Assembly (NCBI RefSeq): GCF_006715285.1
Contig: NZ_VFMX01000001.1
Span: forward strand, 1 to 64,000
Length of the DNA stretch: 64,000 bases
Direction: 5' to 3'
From: Arthrobacter sp. SLBN-83
GTDB taxonomy: Bacteria; Actinomycetota; Actinomycetes; Actinomycetales; Micrococcaceae
Part shown: one piece after another, positions 27,044 to 35,439 of the stretch
Layout: each line of letters starts with the position of its first letter
Numbering within the stretch: position 1 is the first letter of the stretch
Translations under genes and position numbers: made by a program
Notes under the pieces: generated by a model
What the model saw: only the letters and a program-made list of their open reading frames with translations
Told to the model about the DNA's origin: nothing
The model's database searches: none

Positions 27044-28855
27044 TTGTCAGCAAATTTGGAGCAGTCCGCAGGAACCACGCAGCCGAGCCTCACAAAGGTG
27101 CTGATCGCCAACCGCGGCGAAATCGCCGTGCGGATTATCCGGGCGGCCCGGGACGAGGGCCTCGCCTCCGTTGCCGTCTATGCTGACCCGGACCGCGACG
27201 CCCTGCACGTCCGGCTGGCTGACGAGGCTTACGCTCTGGGCGGCACCACCGCCGCAGAGTCCTACCTGGTGATGGACAAAATCATCGAGGTCGCCCGCCA
27301 GTCCGGCGCCGACGCCATCCACCCGGGCTATGGCTTCCTTGCCGAAAACGCCCAGTTCGCCGCCCGGGTGATCGAGGCCGGCATCACCTGGATCGGGCCC
27401 TCCCCCGAGGCCATCTCCGCCCTGGGCGACAAGGTCCAGGCCCGGCACATCGCCGAAAAGGTCGGTGCCCCGCTGGTGCCCGGCACGGCGGACCCCGTCG
27501 AGTCCGCGCAGGAGGTCCTGGACTTCGTGGACCAGTACGGCCTGCCCGTGGCCATCAAGGCTGCCTTTGGCGGCGGCGGGCGCGGCATCAAGGTGGCCCG
27601 TACCCGGGAGGAAATTCCCGAACTGTACGAATCCGCCGTCCGCGAGGCCACTGCCGCCTTCGGCCGCGGTGAATGCTTCATCGAACGCTTCCTCGATGCT
27701 CCGCGCCACGTGGAAACCCAGTGCCTGGCCGACTCCCACGGCAACGTCGTGGTGGTATCCACACGCGACTGCTCCCTCCAGCGGCGCAACCAGAAACTCG
27801 TGGAGGAGGCCCCGGCCCCGTTCCTCACCGAGGACCAAAACCGCCGCCTGTACGAATCCTCCAAGGCCATCCTGAAAGAGGCCGGCTACCTGGGCGCAGG
27901 CACCTGCGAATTCCTGGTGGGCCAGGACGGCACCATCTCCTTCCTTGAGGTCAACACCCGCCTGCAGGTGGAGCACTGCGTCTCCGAGGAAGTCACCGGC
28001 ATCGACTTGGTGCGCGAACAGTTCCGGCTGGCCCGCGGCGAGGAACTGGGCTATGGCGACCCCGAGGTCCGTGGCCACTCCATCGAATTCCGCATCACCG
28101 GCGAGGACCCGGGCCGGAACTTCCTGCCCGCCCCCGGCACCCTCCGCGTCCTGAAGAACCCCACCGGCCCCGGTGTGCGCGTGGACTCCGGCGTGGAGCA
28201 GGGCGACGTCATCAGCGGCAACTTCGACTCCATGCTGTCCAAGCTCATCATCACCGGCGCCAGCCGCCCGCAGGCCCTGCAGCGTGCGCGCCGCGCCCTG
28301 GAAGAAATGGTGGTGGAGGGCATCCCCACCGTCATCCCGTTCGACCTCGCTGTCGTCTCGGACCCCGCATTCGCACCCGCCGAAGGCCCCTTCACGGTCC
28401 ACACCCGCTGGATCGAAACCGAATTCAGCAACAACCTGCCCGCGTGGACCCCGGACGGCACTGCCGACGGCGAAGGCTCCGCCGAGGACCGGCAGCGCGT
28501 GGTGGTGGAGGTGGGCGGCAAGCGCCTTGAGGTGGTCCTCCCCGCCTCCCTCGGCACCCCGGGAACCGCAACCGCCGCCGCCGGAAAATCGGGTAAGTCC
28601 AAGAAGCGCTCCCGCTCCGCAGGACCCGCTGCCGCCACCGGCAACGCCCTGACCTCCCCCATGCAGGGAACTATCGTCAAGGTGGCCGTGGCCCACGGCG
28701 ACGTGGTGTCCGAAGGCGACCTGGTGGTGGTCCTCGAGGCCATGAAGATGGAACAGCCACTCACCGCACACCGTTCCGGCACCATCACGGGCTTGACTGC
28801 AACGGCCGGTGAGACGGTGTCCGCGGGCGCCATCATCGCCACCATCGAGGACTAG
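27044..28855 (+). CDS. accA: Acetyl/propionyl-CoA carboxylase alpha subunit (biotin carboxylase plus BCCP)
   Basis: 603 aa. Biotin carboxylase domain at about 17-465: [29 protein letters not shown], the ATP-grasp loop [14 protein letters not shown], and [12 protein letters not shown]-terminal biotinyl domain (about 530-603) carries the lysine in EAMKMEQP (Lys about 568), the target of BirA. The linker holds a Lys/Ser-rich stretch ([11 protein letters not shown]). It corresponds to mycobacterial AccA3, which serves several beta subunits. The TTG start is supported by GAAGGAG 5 bases upstream. It is not in one operon with accD-accE (about 8 kb away), but both carry the TTGTAG palindrome. Confidence 0.96.
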   Translation: MSANLEQSAGTTQPSLTKVLIANRGEIAVRIIRAARDEGLASVAVYADPDRDALHVRLADEAYALGGTTAAESYLVMDKIIEVARQSGADAIHPGYGFLAENAQFAARVIEAGITWIGPSPEAISALGDKVQARHIAEKVGAPLVPGTADPVESAQEVLDFVDQYGLPVAIKAAFGGGGRGIKVARTREEIPELYESAVREATAAFGRGECFIERFLDAPRHVETQCLADSHGNVVVVSTRDCSLQRRNQKLVEEAPAPFLTEDQNRRLYESSKAILKEAGYLGAGTCEFLVGQDGTISFLEVNTRLQVEHCVSEEVTGIDLVREQFRLARGEELGYGDPEVRGHSIEFRITGEDPGRNFLPAPGTLRVLKNPTGPGVRVDSGVEQGDVISGNFDSMLSKLIITGASRPQALQRARRALEEMVVEGIPTVIPFDLAVVSDPAFAPAEGPFTVHTRWIETEFSNNLPAWTPDGTADGEGSAEDRQRVVVEVGGKRLEVVLPASLGTPGTATAAAGKSGKSKKRSRSAGPAAATGNALTSPMQGTIVKVAVAHGDVVSEGDLVVVLEAMKMEQPLTAHRSGTITGLTATAGETVSAGAIIATIED

Positions 28856-28872
28856 AAGGCGGCCCGGCAGCC

Positions 28873-29310
28873 ATGCTCGCACCAAGCTTCCAGGAAGAAG
28901 TGGACCGCTACCACCAGGCGGTTCCAGAAATCACGCGGGGCAACCCGGCTCCGATCAAGGAACTTTACTCCCGGCTGGACGATGTCACCCTGGCCAATCC
29001 GTTCGGCGGAATCGCCCGCGGCTGGGCCCAGGTGGAGGCCCGGCTGGACCAGGCCGCACGGCAGTTCCGCGACGGCGAGATGCTGGGCTTTGACACCGTC
29101 ACCTCGTATACAGCCCGCGACACCGCCTACCTGGTGGAGACCGAACACTTCCGCGCCCGGCTTGACGGGGCAGCCACGACGGAGGAGTTCGCGCTGCGCG
29201 TGAGCAGCATCTTCCGGCGCGAGGAAGGCTATTGGAAGCTGGTGCACCGCCACGCGGACCCGGCTGCCCGGCCCCAATCCCGCCGTTCGCTGAAACAGCC
29301 GCCGGCCTGA
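28873..29310 (+). CDS. NTF2/SnoaL-like fold protein
   Basis: 145 aa. The pattern of an N-terminal helix (FQEEVDRYHQAV), a GNPAPIKELYSRLDDVTLANPFGG segment and a C-terminal strand ending FRREEGYWKLVHRHAD is that of the nuclear transport factor 2-like superfamily (DUF4440/YybH type). Members are small cytoplasmic enzymes or ligand-binding proteins; the active residues vary and no function can be given. It lies 17 bases after the alpha-subunit gene and probably shares its transcript. Confidence 0.8.
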   Translation: MLAPSFQEEVDRYHQAVPEITRGNPAPIKELYSRLDDVTLANPFGGIARGWAQVEARLDQAARQFRDGEMLGFDTVTSYTARDTAYLVETEHFRARLDGAATTEEFALRVSSIFRREEGYWKLVHRHADPAARPQSRRSLKQPPA

Positions 29311-29324
29311 TGCAGACTTAGCTC

Positions 29325-30056
29325 ATGCTGCCTTTCCTGCTCCTGGCCTCCCGTGTGGAGGATGCTGCCGCGGACGACGAGTACGCGGCCTACCTGAGGT
29401 ACGGCGGGCTTGAGGAACGGGAGCTCCTCCGCGTCCGGCTCGAAGCCGCTCCCCTGCCGTCGCTGGACCTTTCAAAGTACTCCGGCGTGATCGTCGGCGG
29501 CAGCCCCTTCACCTCCAGCGACCCGCCGGAACACAAGAGCCCGGTCCAGCACCGGGTGGAGCAGGAGCTGGCAGCTCTCCTGGACCAGCTGGTGGACCTC
29601 GATTTCCCGTTCCTCGGCGCCTGCTTCGGAGTGGGCACCCTGGGGAGCCATCAGGGCGCCGTGATCGACCGGACCTACGGCGAGCCGCTGGGCGCGGTGG
29701 AGGTGGAGCTGACGGAGGAGGGCCTGCAGGACCCTATCCTGCAGGGCATGCCGCAAACCTTCACGGCGCTGACCGGGCACAAGGAAGCCGTCAGCTCGCT
29801 GCCCCCGCACGCTGTGCTGCTGGCGCGGGCAGCCTCCTGCCCGGTCCACATGTTCCGCATCAAGACCAATCTTTACGCCACCCAGTTCCACCCCGAACTT
29901 GACGCGGACGGGCTGGTGACCCGGATCGACATCTACCGGCACGCCGGCTATTTCCCGCCCGAAGCCGCGGAGGAGCTCATGGCGGCAGCGCGGCAGCTCA
30001 CTGTCACCGAGCCCATGGCCGTGCTCAAGAACTTCGTGGCCCGCTACGCCCGCTGA
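29325..30056 (+). CDS. Class I glutamine amidotransferase-like protein
   Basis: 243 aa. The nucleophile is the Cys of LGACFGVGTLG (about residue 104), and the His-Glu pair is in ATQFHPELD (about 186-194), giving a complete class I glutaminase triad. The domain architecture resembles stand-alone GMP-synthase-like glutaminases (GuaA N-terminal type, YfeJ-like), which hydrolyse glutamine or gamma-glutamyl compounds. Nothing nearby is an obvious synthase partner. It starts 14 bases after the NTF2-like gene and ends at a bidirectional hairpin. Confidence 0.85.
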   Translation: MLPFLLLASRVEDAAADDEYAAYLRYGGLEERELLRVRLEAAPLPSLDLSKYSGVIVGGSPFTSSDPPEHKSPVQHRVEQELAALLDQLVDLDFPFLGACFGVGTLGSHQGAVIDRTYGEPLGAVEVELTEEGLQDPILQGMPQTFTALTGHKEAVSSLPPHAVLLARAASCPVHMFRIKTNLYATQFHPELDADGLVTRIDIYRHAGYFPPEAAEELMAAARQLTVTEPMAVLKNFVARYAR

Positions 30057-30079
30057 GCGCTGCGCCTGTCCAGGCATGA

Positions 30080-30116
30080 AAATGCCCGGCAGGCCATAAG
30101 GGTCCGCCGGGCATTT
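30080..30116. terminator. Bidirectional terminator hairpin
   Basis: Stem AAATGCCCGGC/GCCGGGCATTT (30080-30090 with 30106-30116), A-tract on one side and T-tract on the other, between convergent genes. Confidence 0.85.
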
Positions 30117-30126
30117 ATGAGGGGCG

Positions 30127-31536
30127 TCAGGCCACGTTGTTCTCGTAGTCCACGTCCCGGGTTTCGCGGGTTAGGAACAGCGCGATCAGGGTGAGCACTG
30201 CCATGGAGGTCAGGTACACGCCGACCAGGACCGGGCTGCCCTTGGCGGCCTCCCACAAGGCCACGGCGATGAACGGCGCCACTGCTGCACCCAGGATGCT
30301 CGAGAAGTTGTAGCTGATGGCGGAGCCGGTGTAGCGGACGTTCGTGGGGAACAGTTCCGGCAGCAGCGCTCCCATGGGCCCGAACGTAAGGCCCATGAGG
30401 GAGAACCCAAGGATCAGCAGCCCCATGGTGCCCACAAAGCCGCCGCTAAACAGCGGGACGAACAGCAGGCCGAACACGAAGATGCCGGCGGTGACGGCGA
30501 TGAGCATCTTGCGGCGGCCATACTTTTCGGCCAGGGGTCCGGAGACCAGGGTGAAGATGCCGAAGAAGACGACGCCGGCAATCAGCATCCAGAGGAAGTC
30601 GTTCCGGCTGTAGCCGAGGCCGGGAACGAACGCGGCGGCAGCGGCTTCGGACATCGGCTTTCCGGCCTTTTCGGCTACGGCCTTGGCACCTTCCAGGGTT
30701 GGCTTGGTGCCGTAGGTGAGCGTGAACGTGGTCATCAGGTAGAAGAGCACGTACGTGGCCAGCATGATGAAGGTGCCCAGGATCAGCTGGCGCCAGCTGC
30801 TCTTGAAGACGCGGCCCAGCGGCAGCTTGGCCACCTCGTTGGACTCGACCACCTTGGTGAAGGCGGGGGTCTCGATGAGCTTGAGCCGGACGTAGAGGCC
30901 CAGGATCACCATGACGGCGCTGAGCAGGAACGGAACGCGCCAGCCCCATGCGGCGAAGGCCTCCGGGGTCAGGGTGTAGCTCGCCACCAGGAAGATGACG
31001 TTGGCGATGATGAAGCCAATCGGGGCGCCGAGCTGCGGGAAGGTGCCGTAGATGGCGCGCTTGTTGGCGGGGGCGTTCTCGGTGGCCAGCAGCGCGGCCC
31101 CGCTCCATTCGCCGCCGAGCGCCAGGCCCTGGGCGAAGCGCATGACCACCAGCAGGGCCGGTGCCAGGAACTCCCAGCCCGGAACCAGCGCGGTGGGGAG
31201 GCAACCGATGAGGAACGTGGCGATACCCATGGTCAGCAGCGAGGCCACCAGCGTGCCCTTGCGCCCGAACTTGTCACCGAAGTGCCCGAAGATGATGGAG
31301 CCGAGGGGCCGGGCGATGAAGGCCACGCCAAACACGGCAAAGGAGCTCAGCAGCTGCGTGGTTTCGTTCGCACTGGGGAAGAAGAGCTTCGGGAAGACCA
31401 GGACGGCGGCAGTGGCGTAGACGTAGAAGTCGTAAAACTCCACTGTGGTGCCGATCAGGCTGGCCACGATGACGCGGCCGCGGGAGTTCACCGGCTGCTG
31501 TGCACCTGGCAGCGCGGTGGTATCGGTGGATGACAT
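30127..31536 (-). CDS. MHS-family MFS transporter (metabolite:H+ symporter)
   Basis: 469 aa with 12 predicted membrane segments. The MHS signature at the N-terminus, ASLIGTTVEFYDFYVYATAA, and the MFS loop GHFGDKFGRKGTL (about 84-96) are clear, with RFAQGLALGGEWSGAAL after TM4. Family members take up shikimate, alpha-ketoglutarate, proline/betaine or aromatic and other organic acids by proton symport; the substrate is not evident here. It is transcribed away from narK. Upstream lie three alternating GTCCA/TGGAC half-sites at 31622-31646, a likely operator. Confidence 0.92.
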   Translation of the reverse strand: MSSTDTTALPGAQQPVNSRGRVIVASLIGTTVEFYDFYVYATAAVLVFPKLFFPSANETTQLLSSFAVFGVAFIARPLGSIIFGHFGDKFGRKGTLVASLLTMGIATFLIGCLPTALVPGWEFLAPALLVVMRFAQGLALGGEWSGAALLATENAPANKRAIYGTFPQLGAPIGFIIANVIFLVASYTLTPEAFAAWGWRVPFLLSAVMVILGLYVRLKLIETPAFTKVVESNEVAKLPLGRVFKSSWRQLILGTFIMLATYVLFYLMTTFTLTYGTKPTLEGAKAVAEKAGKPMSEAAAAAFVPGLGYSRNDFLWMLIAGVVFFGIFTLVSGPLAEKYGRRKMLIAVTAGIFVFGLLFVPLFSGGFVGTMGLLILGFSLMGLTFGPMGALLPELFPTNVRYTGSAISYNFSSILGAAVAPFIAVALWEAAKGSPVLVGVYLTSMAVLTLIALFLTRETRDVDYENNVA

Positions 31537-31621
31537 AGGTAAACGCTTTCGTGAGACCGGCCGGGCACAGGCAGGGCTGCCTCCCGGCTCAAGTAGTTAG
31601 AGTTCGATCTTACTTGCCTCC

Positions 31622-31646
31622 GTCCAGTCAATGGACGAAACGTCCA
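31622..31646. promoter_or_regulatory. Three alternating half-sites GTCCA-N5-TGGAC-N5-GTCCA upstream of the MHS transporter
   Basis: GTCCA 31622-31626, TGGAC 31632-31636 and GTCCA 31642-31646 are spaced exactly 10 bp and form two overlapping palindromes. On the minus strand TTGACT (31631-31626), a possible -35 box, lies inside the element. Triple half-sites at 10-bp spacing are known for some IclR-type regulators of organic-acid use; that assignment is inference. Confidence 0.5.
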
Positions 31647-31728
31647 GCATGCGGACATGTGTTGTGCGTCTCACATCACGGTCGTCCGCGCCCGCCTCAC
31701 GCAGCCCGCGTGGGCCGGATAGGGAAAA

Positions 31729-31782
31729 GTCACAGCGCGTTTACAAACATCGACTGTCCGCGAAACGAGCGCTCCCTAGGTT
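31729..31782 (+). promoter_or_regulatory. narK promoter: phased GlnR-like box and -10 element
   Basis: Pentamers at 11-bp steps: GTCAC (31729), TTTAC (31740), CGACT (31751), GAAAC (31762). TAGGTT (31777-31782) follows the last one after exactly 10 bases. The outer two fit the GTnAC/GAAAC pattern of actinobacterial GlnR boxes and the inner two are poor; the spacing equals that at nirB, nirD and the gene at 49113. Confidence 0.55.
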
Positions 31783-31814
31783 TGAGGAAACCCCATCCCT
31801 GAAGGAGGTAAACC

Positions 31815-33227
31815 GTGACTGTTGACCGCACTGTCGAAACCGGCGTACAGCCCGGCCCTGCCCGCACCACAGACGCCCCTGCCCTTGAATTCCGCCCCGG
31901 CCGCTGGATCGCCAACTGGGATGCGGAGAACAAGGAGCAGTGGGAAACCGCAGGCCGCGCCATCGCGCGCCGCAACCTGAACTGGTCCATTTTCGCCGAG
32001 TTCCTTGGCTTTGTGGTGTGGCAGCTCTGGTCCATCGTGGTGGTCCAGCTTCCCGCCGCCGGGTTCACGTTCTCCACTTCGGAGGTCTTCTGGCTCATCT
32101 CCATGCCCAGCCTGGTGGGCGCCACGCTCCGCATCCCCTACACCTTCATGGTCCCCCGGTTCGGCGGACGGAACTGGACCATCGTGTCCGCCCTGCTGCT
32201 CCTGATCCCCTCCACCGGGCTGGCCCTCTGCGTTTCCAACCCGGATACCCCGTTCGGGGTCATGCTCCTGGTGGCGGCCCTGGCCGGCTTCGGCGGCGGC
32301 AACTTCGCCAGCTCAATGGCCAACATCACCTTCTTCTACCCCGCCCGCGAAAAGGGCTGGGCGCTGGGCCTGAACGCCGCGGGCGGAAACCTCGGTGCCG
32401 CCGTCGCACAGCTTGCCGTCCCCATTGTGATCACCCTGCTGGCCGCGGGCACCGTGAACCTTCCCATGGCGGGGTGGATGTGGGTCCCCTTTATCCTGCT
32501 GGCCGCGTTTGGCGCCTTCAAGTACATGAACAACCTCACCAGTGCCAAGGGCGATGTGGCCGGCTCCGTGGCCGCGCTCAAGGAACCGCACCTGTGGATC
32601 ATGGCGTTGCTGTACATCGGGACGTTTGGCTCCTTCATCGGCTTCGCCGGCGTCTTCCCCAAGCTGATCAAGGACTACTTCCCCGGGTTCTCCAGCATCG
32701 GCGTGGGAACCGTGGCCCTCTCGCTCGCTTTCCTGGGCCCCCTGGTGGGCTCGCTGGCCCGTCCCTACGGCGGCCGCATGGCGGACCGTATGGGCGGAGC
32801 CCGGATGACTGTTTCGGCGTTTGCCGCCATGGCCGTGATCACGCTGGCCATGATCTGGACCTTGCCGCTGAAGAACTTCCTGCTCTTCCTGGTCCTGTTC
32901 CTGATGCTCTTCACCGCCAGCGGCTTTGGCAACGGCGCCACGTACCGGATGATTCCGGTCATCTTCGCAACCTCGAGCCGGGCCGCGCGCAAGGGCGCAA
33001 GCTCCGTGGCCACCCAGCGCCTGGCGTCTTCCGCCCTCGGCCTGATCTCCGCGATCGGGGCCTACGGCGGCTTCGTGATCCCCCAGGTCCTGAACGCCTC
33101 CAGCACCGCCACCGGCTCCTACACCCCCGCCTTCTACGGCTTCGTCGGGGCGTACGTCCTGATGCTGCTGGTCTGTTGGGCCTGCTACATCCGCAGCGCC
33201 GGCCGGAACGCGATGGGACACATCTAG
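31815..33227 (+). CDS. narK: Nitrate/nitrite MFS transporter
   Basis: 470 aa, 12 membrane segments after a soluble N-terminus of about 50 residues. The nitrate signature is plain: GFGGGNFASSMANITFFYP (about 156-174), with the second copy region degenerate (SGFGNGATYRMIPVIF near 378), and FAGVFPKLIKDYF around 277. NarK2/NasA-type carriers import nitrate or exchange it for nitrite. A GTG start with a near-ideal GAAGGAGG site 7 bases upstream. The nitrate reductase gene begins one base after its stop, so uptake and reduction form one operon. A phased GlnR-like box precedes it. Confidence 0.95.
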   Translation: MTVDRTVETGVQPGPARTTDAPALEFRPGRWIANWDAENKEQWETAGRAIARRNLNWSIFAEFLGFVVWQLWSIVVVQLPAAGFTFSTSEVFWLISMPSLVGATLRIPYTFMVPRFGGRNWTIVSALLLLIPSTGLALCVSNPDTPFGVMLLVAALAGFGGGNFASSMANITFFYPAREKGWALGLNAAGGNLGAAVAQLAVPIVITLLAAGTVNLPMAGWMWVPFILLAAFGAFKYMNNLTSAKGDVAGSVAALKEPHLWIMALLYIGTFGSFIGFAGVFPKLIKDYFPGFSSIGVGTVALSLAFLGPLVGSLARPYGGRMADRMGGARMTVSAFAAMAVITLAMIWTLPLKNFLLFLVLFLMLFTASGFGNGATYRMIPVIFATSSRAARKGASSVATQRLASSALGLISAIGAYGGFVIPQVLNASSTATGSYTPAFYGFVGAYVLMLLVCWACYIRSAGRNAMGHI

Positions 33228-33228
33228 C

Positions 33229-35439
33229 ATGGCCAACAGCGCCGACACGCACTGCCCCTACTGCGCCCTGCAGTGCGCCATGACGCTCACGTCCGGTGGT
33301 GGCCTGGCCCCGGCTGGCCAGCCGGAGCCGGGCCCCGCGGCGGCACTTCCTGAACCGGCGCCGGCACCGTCCCCCGCCCTGGGCGTTGCCGGCCGGGACT
33401 TCCCCACCAACCGCGGCGGCCTGTGCCGCAAGGGCTGGACCTCCCCCGCGCTCCTGAACCACGCGGGCAGGATCACCGAGCCCCTGCTGAAGGGATCCGA
33501 CGGCGTGCACCGCCCCATCGGTTGGGAGCGGGCCCTGGACCTCGCCGCCGCGGCCGTGAGGGACGCCCGCGCCCGCCACGGTTCGGACGCCGTCGGCGTG
33601 TTCGGCGGCGGCGGCCTCACCAATGAGAAGGCCTACATGCTGGGCAAGTTCGCCCGGCTGGCCCTGGGCACCTCCCGGATCGACTACAACGGCAGGTTCT
33701 GCATGTCCTCCGCGGCCGCCGCCGGAATGCGGGCCTTCGGCGTGGACCGCGGCCTGCCCTTCCCGGTGGAAGCGCTGGATACCGCCAGCACCATCCTGAT
33801 GCTCGGTTCGAACGTTGCCGAGACCATGCCGCCGTTCGTTCAGCACCTCAAAGGAGCCCGCGATGCCGGCGGGCTGATCGTGGTGGACCCGCGCCGCTCG
33901 GCCACCGCGGCCTTCACGGCGGACGGCGGCGGCCTCCACCTCCAGCCGCTGCCAGGCACCGACCTCTCCCTGCTGCTGGGCCTCTCCCACGTGGTCATCC
34001 ACGAAAACCTGGTGGACAGCGTCTACGTCCAGGAGCGCACTTCCGGCTACAGCGCGATTGTCCGCAGCGTGAACGCCTACTGGCCCGAACGCGTCCAGTC
34101 GATCACCGGCGTCCCCGCAGAGCTGATCCGGCACACGGCACGCATGCTTGCGGCCGGAGCCCGGGCAGGCGGGAGCTACATCCTCACCGGCCGCGGCGTT
34201 GAACAACACGTGGACGGCACCGACACCGCCACCGCCGCCATCAACCTCAGCCTGCTGCTGGGCCTGCCGGGCTCCACCCGCAGCGGCTACGGCACCCTCA
34301 CCGGCCAGGGCAACGGGCAGGGAGGCCGCGAGCACGGCCAAAAAGCGGACCAGCTCCCCGGCTACCGCAAGATCACCGACCCCGCGGCCCGCGCCCACGT
34401 GGCCGCCGTCTGGGGCGTGCCCGAAGACCTCATCCCCGGCCCCGGCCTCCCCGCCGTGCAGCTGCTGAAGTCGCTGGGAAAGCCCGACGGCGTGCGGTGC
34501 CTTTTCGTCCACGCGTCCAACATTGCCGTGGCGGCACCCGACGCCAACGCCGTGATGCAGGGGCTGCGCAGCCTGGACTTCCTGGTGGTCTGCGACTTCT
34601 TCCTGTCCGAGACCGCCGCGGAAGCCGACCTGATCCTGCCCGTGCTGCAGTGGGCGGAAGAAGACGGCACCCTCACCAACTTGGAAGGACGCGTGCTGCG
34701 CCGCCGCCGCGCCATCTCCCCGCCCGCCGGCGCCCGCAGCGAGCTGTGGATCATGGCCCGCCTGGCCGAGCGGCTGGACGCGCCCTCCACCTACAGCGAG
34801 GACCCGGAAACGGTTTTCGAGGAGCTGCGGCGCGCCTCCGCCGGCGGCATGGCGGACTACTCCGGCATCAACTACGCCATGCTGGACCGGGGCGAGGCCG
34901 CCTACTGGCCCTACCCGGCCGGCAGCACCGGAACGCCGCGGCTGTTCACGGACCGCTTTGCCCACCCCGACGGCAAGGCGCAGCTGGTCCCGGTGGTGCC
35001 GCGCCGCCGTCGTACGCCAGATGAGAACCCCGGCCCCGCTGCCAAAGCCATGACCCTCATCACCGGCCGGCTCCTGGAGCACTACCAGTCCGGTGCCCAG
35101 ACCCGGCGGGTGGCCGAACTCCTCGCCGCCCAGCCGGAAGCCAAGGCGCAGCTCCACCCCGCTGCAGCGGAGGCCATGGGCATCGCCGCGGGAGCATTGG
35201 TCTCCGTGGCGAACAGCCGCGGCGAGGTGGTGTGCCGGGCGGAGCTCAGCACTGCCATCCGCCCCGAGACGGTCTTCCTGCCGTTCCACTTCCCGGGCGC
35301 CGAGAGCGCCAACCGGCTGACCGAAGCGGCCACCGATCCCGTCTCCGGAATGCCCGAATTCAAGTTCAACACCGTGTGGGTCCGGCCGGTGGCCGCACCC
35401 GATTCCGTCCCCATGCTGCAAACAACGGAGGCCTCATGA
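33229..35439 (+). CDS. nasA: Assimilatory nitrate reductase catalytic subunit (molybdopterin oxidoreductase)
   Basis: 736 aa. It reduces nitrate to nitrite at a Mo-bis-MGD centre. The N-terminal [4Fe-4S] ligands are C9, C12, C16 (HCPYCALQC) and C66 (GGLCRKG). The 49-residue span between the third and fourth Cys is inflated by a Pro/Ala/Glu-rich stretch (about 27-50), which looks like a flexible insertion. Molybdopterin domains follow (LLGLPGSTRSGYGTLTGQGN region at about 345) and a C-terminal MoCo-binding domain from about 600 (LITGRLLEHYQSGAQTRR). No twin-arginine signal is present, so it is cytoplasmic as expected for assimilation. It overlaps the next gene by 4 bases (ATGA). Confidence 0.93.
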   Translation: MANSADTHCPYCALQCAMTLTSGGGLAPAGQPEPGPAAALPEPAPAPSPALGVAGRDFPTNRGGLCRKGWTSPALLNHAGRITEPLLKGSDGVHRPIGWERALDLAAAAVRDARARHGSDAVGVFGGGGLTNEKAYMLGKFARLALGTSRIDYNGRFCMSSAAAAGMRAFGVDRGLPFPVEALDTASTILMLGSNVAETMPPFVQHLKGARDAGGLIVVDPRRSATAAFTADGGGLHLQPLPGTDLSLLLGLSHVVIHENLVDSVYVQERTSGYSAIVRSVNAYWPERVQSITGVPAELIRHTARMLAAGARAGGSYILTGRGVEQHVDGTDTATAAINLSLLLGLPGSTRSGYGTLTGQGNGQGGREHGQKADQLPGYRKITDPAARAHVAAVWGVPEDLIPGPGLPAVQLLKSLGKPDGVRCLFVHASNIAVAAPDANAVMQGLRSLDFLVVCDFFLSETAAEADLILPVLQWAEEDGTLTNLEGRVLRRRRAISPPAGARSELWIMARLAERLDAPSTYSEDPETVFEELRRASAGGMADYSGINYAMLDRGEAAYWPYPAGSTGTPRLFTDRFAHPDGKAQLVPVVPRRRRTPDENPGPAAKAMTLITGRLLEHYQSGAQTRRVAELLAAQPEAKAQLHPAAAEAMGIAAGALVSVANSRGEVVCRAELSTAIRPETVFLPFHFPGAESANRLTEAATDPVSGMPEFKFNTVWVRPVAAPDSVPMLQTTEAS

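Noticed and set aside
32313..33248. Long minus-strand frames opposite narK, nasA and nirB
   Set aside because: They are shadows of well-supported plus-strand genes, with Gly/His/Asp-rich translations and no start signals.
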